In this document: positions 61,129-64,000 of the stretch, in pieces
Layout of the letters: every line of letters starts with the position of its first letter
Position numbering within the stretch: the first letter of the stretch is position 1
Origin: Termitidicoccus mucosus
Lineage (GTDB): Bacteria > Verrucomicrobiota > Verrucomicrobiia > Opitutales > Opitutaceae
NCBI RefSeq assembly: GCF_038725785.1
Contig: NZ_CP109796.1
Coordinates: forward strand, 1,674,001 to 1,738,000
Length of the DNA: 64,000 nt
Direction of reading: 5' to 3'
Position numbers and translations under genes: made by a program
Notes under the pieces: generated by a model
Told to the model about the DNA's origin: nothing
What the model saw: only the letters and a program-made list of their open reading frames with translations
Database searches by the model: none

Positions 61129-61147
61129 TTGGAGGGACGACCTCCAA
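61129..61147. repeat. GGAGGGACGACCTCC hairpin
   Basis: TTGGAGG (61129-61135) and CCTCCAA (61141-61147) form a perfect 7-bp stem with a five-base loop. It lies downstream of the convergent alpha-galactosidase and LysE genes and could be part of a terminator. Confidence 0.55.
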
Positions 61148-61235
61148 AAGGCCAATGAATAGCTTTCTGGAGTTGGCCTGAGCCAGGCCTCCGTGGCGGG
61201 AGGCAAACCCGGACACACCCGAGGGCATCCGCGCG

Positions 61236-63428
61236 TTACTCCTCCGTCATATACAGCACGGCGCTTTCCTGCGGGCGGGGGATGGCCAGGCTGACGCCGA
61301 TTTTCATCAAGTAATCGCCCGTGAAGGTTTTTTTGTTTCCGGCAAAGACGCTTTTCGCGGTCTTCATGTTCAGTTCGGAAACAGTGTAGGTTTTCGCGGG
61401 GTCGAGGCCCCTTAATTTTACGTCGAAAGTGAAACCGCGCGCATGGAAATGATACAGGTTGTAGGCGAAGAGCACCGCCTGTTTTTTGTCCTTGGCAACA
61501 TATGTCAGCGCCGCGCGCCCGTTTTCATCATAAGGCGAGCACAGCCGGTATAAATCGCCCTGCTGCACGACGGGGCGGATGCGTTTGTAATTTTGTATCG
61601 CATTCCTGGCAAACTCCAGATCCGCGTCGGCAATGTCCTTGGGCTGCAACTCCATGCCAAGCCGGCCTGACATGGCGACATCGAAGCGGAATTTCAGCGG
61701 GAGCATCATCCCGGTCTGGTGGTTGGGGCTGGCCGATACGTGCGACGCCGTGGCGATCGCCGGATAGATCATGTTGGTGCCGTATTGTATGAGCACGCGA
61801 TCCACGGCGTTGGTGTTGTCGCTCGCCCAGAATTCGTCGTGGTATTTCAGCGCGCCATAGTCAAGGCGCGCGCCACCGGAGGAGCAGAGCTGGATGGTGA
61901 TGCGCGGGTGCTTGGCGCGGACGCGTTCATACACGCTGTATAAACCTTTCACGTAATCCTGCCAGAAATGCGTCTGCCTGTCCGCAGGCAGATATTCCGA
62001 GCCGACGCTGAGCACCGGACGGTTGGCGTCCCATTTTATATAAGTGATGTTGGGCGAGAGGGCGGCGACCTCGTCGAAAGTTTTGGCCACGAAATCCTGC
62101 ACGGCGGGATTGCTCAAATCGAGCAGCCACTGCTGGCGCCGCTGCGGGATTTCACGCCCGGGGCTTTTCACCACCCACTCGGGATGGGTTTCGGCCAGTT
62201 CGCTCTTGGGGTTGACCATTTCCGGCTCGATCCAGATGCCGAAGCGGAGGCCCTTGGAGACCGCGTAGTCGGCGAGGTGGCCGATGCCTCGGGGGAGTTT
62301 CTTTTTGTTGACCTGCCAGTCGCCGAGTCCGGCCTTGGCATCGTTGCGGGGGTATTTGTTGCCGAACCAGCCGTCGTCGAGCACAAACATCTCGATGCCC
62401 AGCCCGGCGGCGGCGTCCATCATGTCGGTGAGGGTCTTCTCATCAAAGGTGAAGTAGGCGCCCTCCCAGCTGTTGAGCAACACGGACCGCGGTTCGTCCC
62501 CGTGGGCGAGCGCGTAGCGGCGGCTCCAGTCGTGGAGGTTGCGGGAGGCCTGCCCGCGTCCTTGCGCGCTGTAAGTCAGCACCATCTCGGGTGTCTCCAG
62601 TGTCTCGCCCGGGTTTAATATACGGGCGGAGGCGAACGGGTTCATGCCGGCGGTGATGTGCAGCGTCTCCCGTTCATCCGGTGTGAACAACAGTTTATAA
62701 TTGCCCGACCACGCGAGCGCGCCGGCATAGACCTCGCCGGCCTCCTCGTCCGCCGGATGGTCGAGGGCGAGCATGAAGGACGGGTTGTCGGACATGGTCG
62801 TTTGCACGCCTTTTCTATATTCTTCTATAATCTTTCCGCCCGGCGTCAGCTTTTCCTCGGTCATGTGCATTTCGCGTCCCCACGCGCCGTGAAAATGCGT
62901 CAGATAATACGCGCCGGCCTGGAGCGGCAGGTAGGCGGAGGCGATGGCTTCGACCCGCACCGGCGCCTTTTCCCGATGGGAGAGGACGACGCGCTGGGTG
63001 ATGACGTTTTCCGCCTTGTGGGCCGTGAAGTGGAGGTCAACGGCCAGCGGGTAGAGTTTGTCTTTCAGATGGACGACGGTCTCCTCGCGGTTGCCGTCGA
63101 GCGCCCGGTGCTCATGGCCCGCGTAGACCAGCTCGGTGGTCAGCGCGCCGTCCGCGTGGACCACGCTCAGCGCGAGGTTCGCGTGGTTGGAGCCGCCGAA
63201 GGCGGGATAGGCCTCGAAACCTTCCCGATGTCCTTTATATAAAAGGGCACGCATATCATTTGCCTTTCCTCCGTAATGGCGAAACACCACCGGCGCGTCC
63301 GGCGTGGCGACAAGGACCAGCGCCGAGTCGGCGGTGGTGATTTCCAAAATTTTAGCATTCTGCCCGTGCAGCATCACGGCGAGGCAAGGCAACGACAGGA
63401 AACGGAGAAGGGGGAAAATCCTGATCAT
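61236..63428 (-). CDS. Alpha-galactosidase, GH36
   Basis: Enzyme of 730 residues that releases alpha-linked galactose. A signal peptide (LRFLSLPCLAVMLHGQ) suggests export. The N-terminal beta supersandwich (about 20-310) is followed by the barrel: FVLDDGWFGNKYPRND, GLRFGIWIEPEMVNPKSE, the nucleophile Asp in YIKWDANRPVLS, CSSGGARLDYGALKY, and the acid/base Asp in FWASDNTNAVDR. A C-terminal beta domain ends the protein. ATG 63428 is chosen for the signal peptide. It is divergent from a SorC-type regulator. Confidence 0.92.
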   Translation of the reverse strand: MIRIFPLLRFLSLPCLAVMLHGQNAKILEITTADSALVLVATPDAPVVFRHYGGKANDMRALLYKGHREGFEAYPAFGGSNHANLALSVVHADGALTTELVYAGHEHRALDGNREETVVHLKDKLYPLAVDLHFTAHKAENVITQRVVLSHREKAPVRVEAIASAYLPLQAGAYYLTHFHGAWGREMHMTEEKLTPGGKIIEEYRKGVQTTMSDNPSFMLALDHPADEEAGEVYAGALAWSGNYKLLFTPDERETLHITAGMNPFASARILNPGETLETPEMVLTYSAQGRGQASRNLHDWSRRYALAHGDEPRSVLLNSWEGAYFTFDEKTLTDMMDAAAGLGIEMFVLDDGWFGNKYPRNDAKAGLGDWQVNKKKLPRGIGHLADYAVSKGLRFGIWIEPEMVNPKSELAETHPEWVVKSPGREIPQRRQQWLLDLSNPAVQDFVAKTFDEVAALSPNITYIKWDANRPVLSVGSEYLPADRQTHFWQDYVKGLYSVYERVRAKHPRITIQLCSSGGARLDYGALKYHDEFWASDNTNAVDRVLIQYGTNMIYPAIATASHVSASPNHQTGMMLPLKFRFDVAMSGRLGMELQPKDIADADLEFARNAIQNYKRIRPVVQQGDLYRLCSPYDENGRAALTYVAKDKKQAVLFAYNLYHFHARGFTFDVKLRGLDPAKTYTVSELNMKTAKSVFAGNKKTFTGDYLMKIGVSLAIPRPQESAVLYMTEE

Positions 63429-63504
63429 GGGAACGACAAGAAAGACGCAGGTGGAAATTGCAAAGGCAAAACTTTTTCGCCCGCGCGAATAATTATTTGG
63501 TATT

Positions 63505-63559
63505 TTAATCTGGATTAACCTAGACAATGCATGGCCCCCTCAGAATTATTTATGCATGG
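63505..63559. promoter_or_regulatory. Operator candidates between GH36 gene and SorC-type regulator
   Basis: A palindrome TTAATC-TG-GATTAA lies at 63505-63518. Two direct copies of ATGCATGG follow at 63527-63534 and 63552-63559, 25 bases apart. They lie in the 225-base divergent gap (63429-63653), which is AT-rich and otherwise empty. Confidence 0.45.
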
Positions 63560-63653
63560 AGTTTGACCACGGGCGCACGCCATCGGTTAAAGTTTAATAA
63601 ATTGAAGCCAAATCCCGTAAATAATACGGCCCCGATCCGAGACACCCATCCCC

Positions 63654-64000
63654 ATGCAAGATCTTTATTCAGACCGTCTATTACACCTTGCCGCCCATCT
63701 TTATTACATCAACGGCATGAAGCAGGCCCAGCTGGGAAAATATTTAAAGATTTCCCAGGCCAAGGTGAGCCGCCTGCTCTCCATGGCGCAAGAGCGCGGC
63801 ATCGTGCGCATCATCGTCGCCGATTTCGACCCCCGGGATCGCGAACTGGAGGCGAGGCTTCGGACCCAGCTTGGCCTCGCCACCGTGGTGGTTATCAAGG
63901 CTCCGCAGGAGCTTTCGCCGGAAGAGTTGCGCAAAATCCTCGGCAGGTTCGCCGCCGAGGAGATCCAAACCATGATCAAATCCAAGGACATAATCGCCAT
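63654..64000 (+). CDS. SorC-family sugar-responsive regulator (N-terminal part)
   Basis: The first 115 residues of a regulator cut by the window end. A helix-turn-helix (about 10-50) reads DRLLHLAAHLYYINGMKQAQ and then LGKYLKISQAKVSRLLSMA, followed by RGIVRIIVADFDPRDRELEA, which leads into the sugar-phosphate-binding domain of the SorC/DeoR class. It probably controls the divergent alpha-galactosidase gene. Confidence 0.82.
   Translation, partial: MQDLYSDRLLHLAAHLYYINGMKQAQLGKYLKISQAKVSRLLSMAQERGIVRIIVADFDPRDRELEARLRTQLGLATVVVIKAPQELSPEELRKILGRFAAEEIQTMIKSKDIIA

Overview
The window is high-GC bacterial DNA with the look of a Verrucomicrobiota genome, most likely Opitutales/Opitutaceae. This is inferred from gene content and not from a marker gene. 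Pointers are carbohydrate utilisation loci built on GH32, GH50-like, GH36 and DUF6259-type proteins, a GreA with a very long N-terminal extension of the kind known in the PVC superphylum, few convincing Shine-Dalgarno sequences, and long inverted repeats in many gaps between genes.

Layout. 1-6.0 kb: a fructan/fructose locus (fructokinase, sugar porter, LamG-GH32 enzyme) read leftwards, with a divergent GntR-LacI hybrid regulator and a palindromic operator candidate between. 6.1-11.8 kb: a CoaC-type flavoprotein, then a Gld-like ABC transporter operon (ATPase, permease, GldG-like, DUF4340). 11.9-13.8 kb: leuA behind a short Leu-rich leader peptide and a hairpin, a possible attenuator. 13.9-19.3 kb: MATE pump, HIT protein, SRPBCC protein, UbiB-type kinase with a phasin-like partner. 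19.3-24.1 kb: surface polysaccharide genes (lipopolysaccharide-kinase-like protein, GT4 glycosyltransferase, polyprenyl-phosphate sugar transferase) followed by an intact IS5-family element sitting exactly in the stop codon of the transferase gene.

26.1-40.2 kb is an accessory region. It starts at a tRNA-Ser(GGA) with a broken integrase beside it and contains further wreckage (a KefB-type antiporter with an internal deletion, an omega-subunit fragment, IS110 and PIN-domain remnants). Among these are intact genes of a stress type: BON protein, DUF3185, DUF1328, dodecin, CsbD, a NarL-type two-component system, and small paralogues of housekeeping genes (RNA polymerase omega, GroES, ribosomal protein bL35) lying in a row directly after the response regulator. 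A cobalamin-binding radical SAM protein, an unusual fatty-acid-hydroxylase/hemolysin-III fusion and an RRM protein complete it.

40.3-53.4 kb is a second sugar locus: two secreted glycosidase-like proteins, a GH50 (beta-agarase-like) enzyme, aldose 1-epimerase, a galactonate-dehydratase-like enolase, an SDR dehydrogenase and an MFS transporter, with a divergent XylR-type regulator. The set would fit uptake and oxidative breakdown of a galactose-type sugar. 53.5-61 kb holds housekeeping genes (miaA, diacylglycerol kinase-like, queG, aroK, extended greA, a LysE exporter). 61.2-64 kb has a GH36 alpha-galactosidase divergent from a SorC-type regulator cut by the window edge.

Most interesting points: the leuA leader, two genes (queG and an MFS transporter) that carry intergenic-type repeat DNA in frame, the IS whose CTAG target supplies stop codons on both strands, the regulator-omega-GroES-bL35 cassette, and the two-enzyme membrane fusion.
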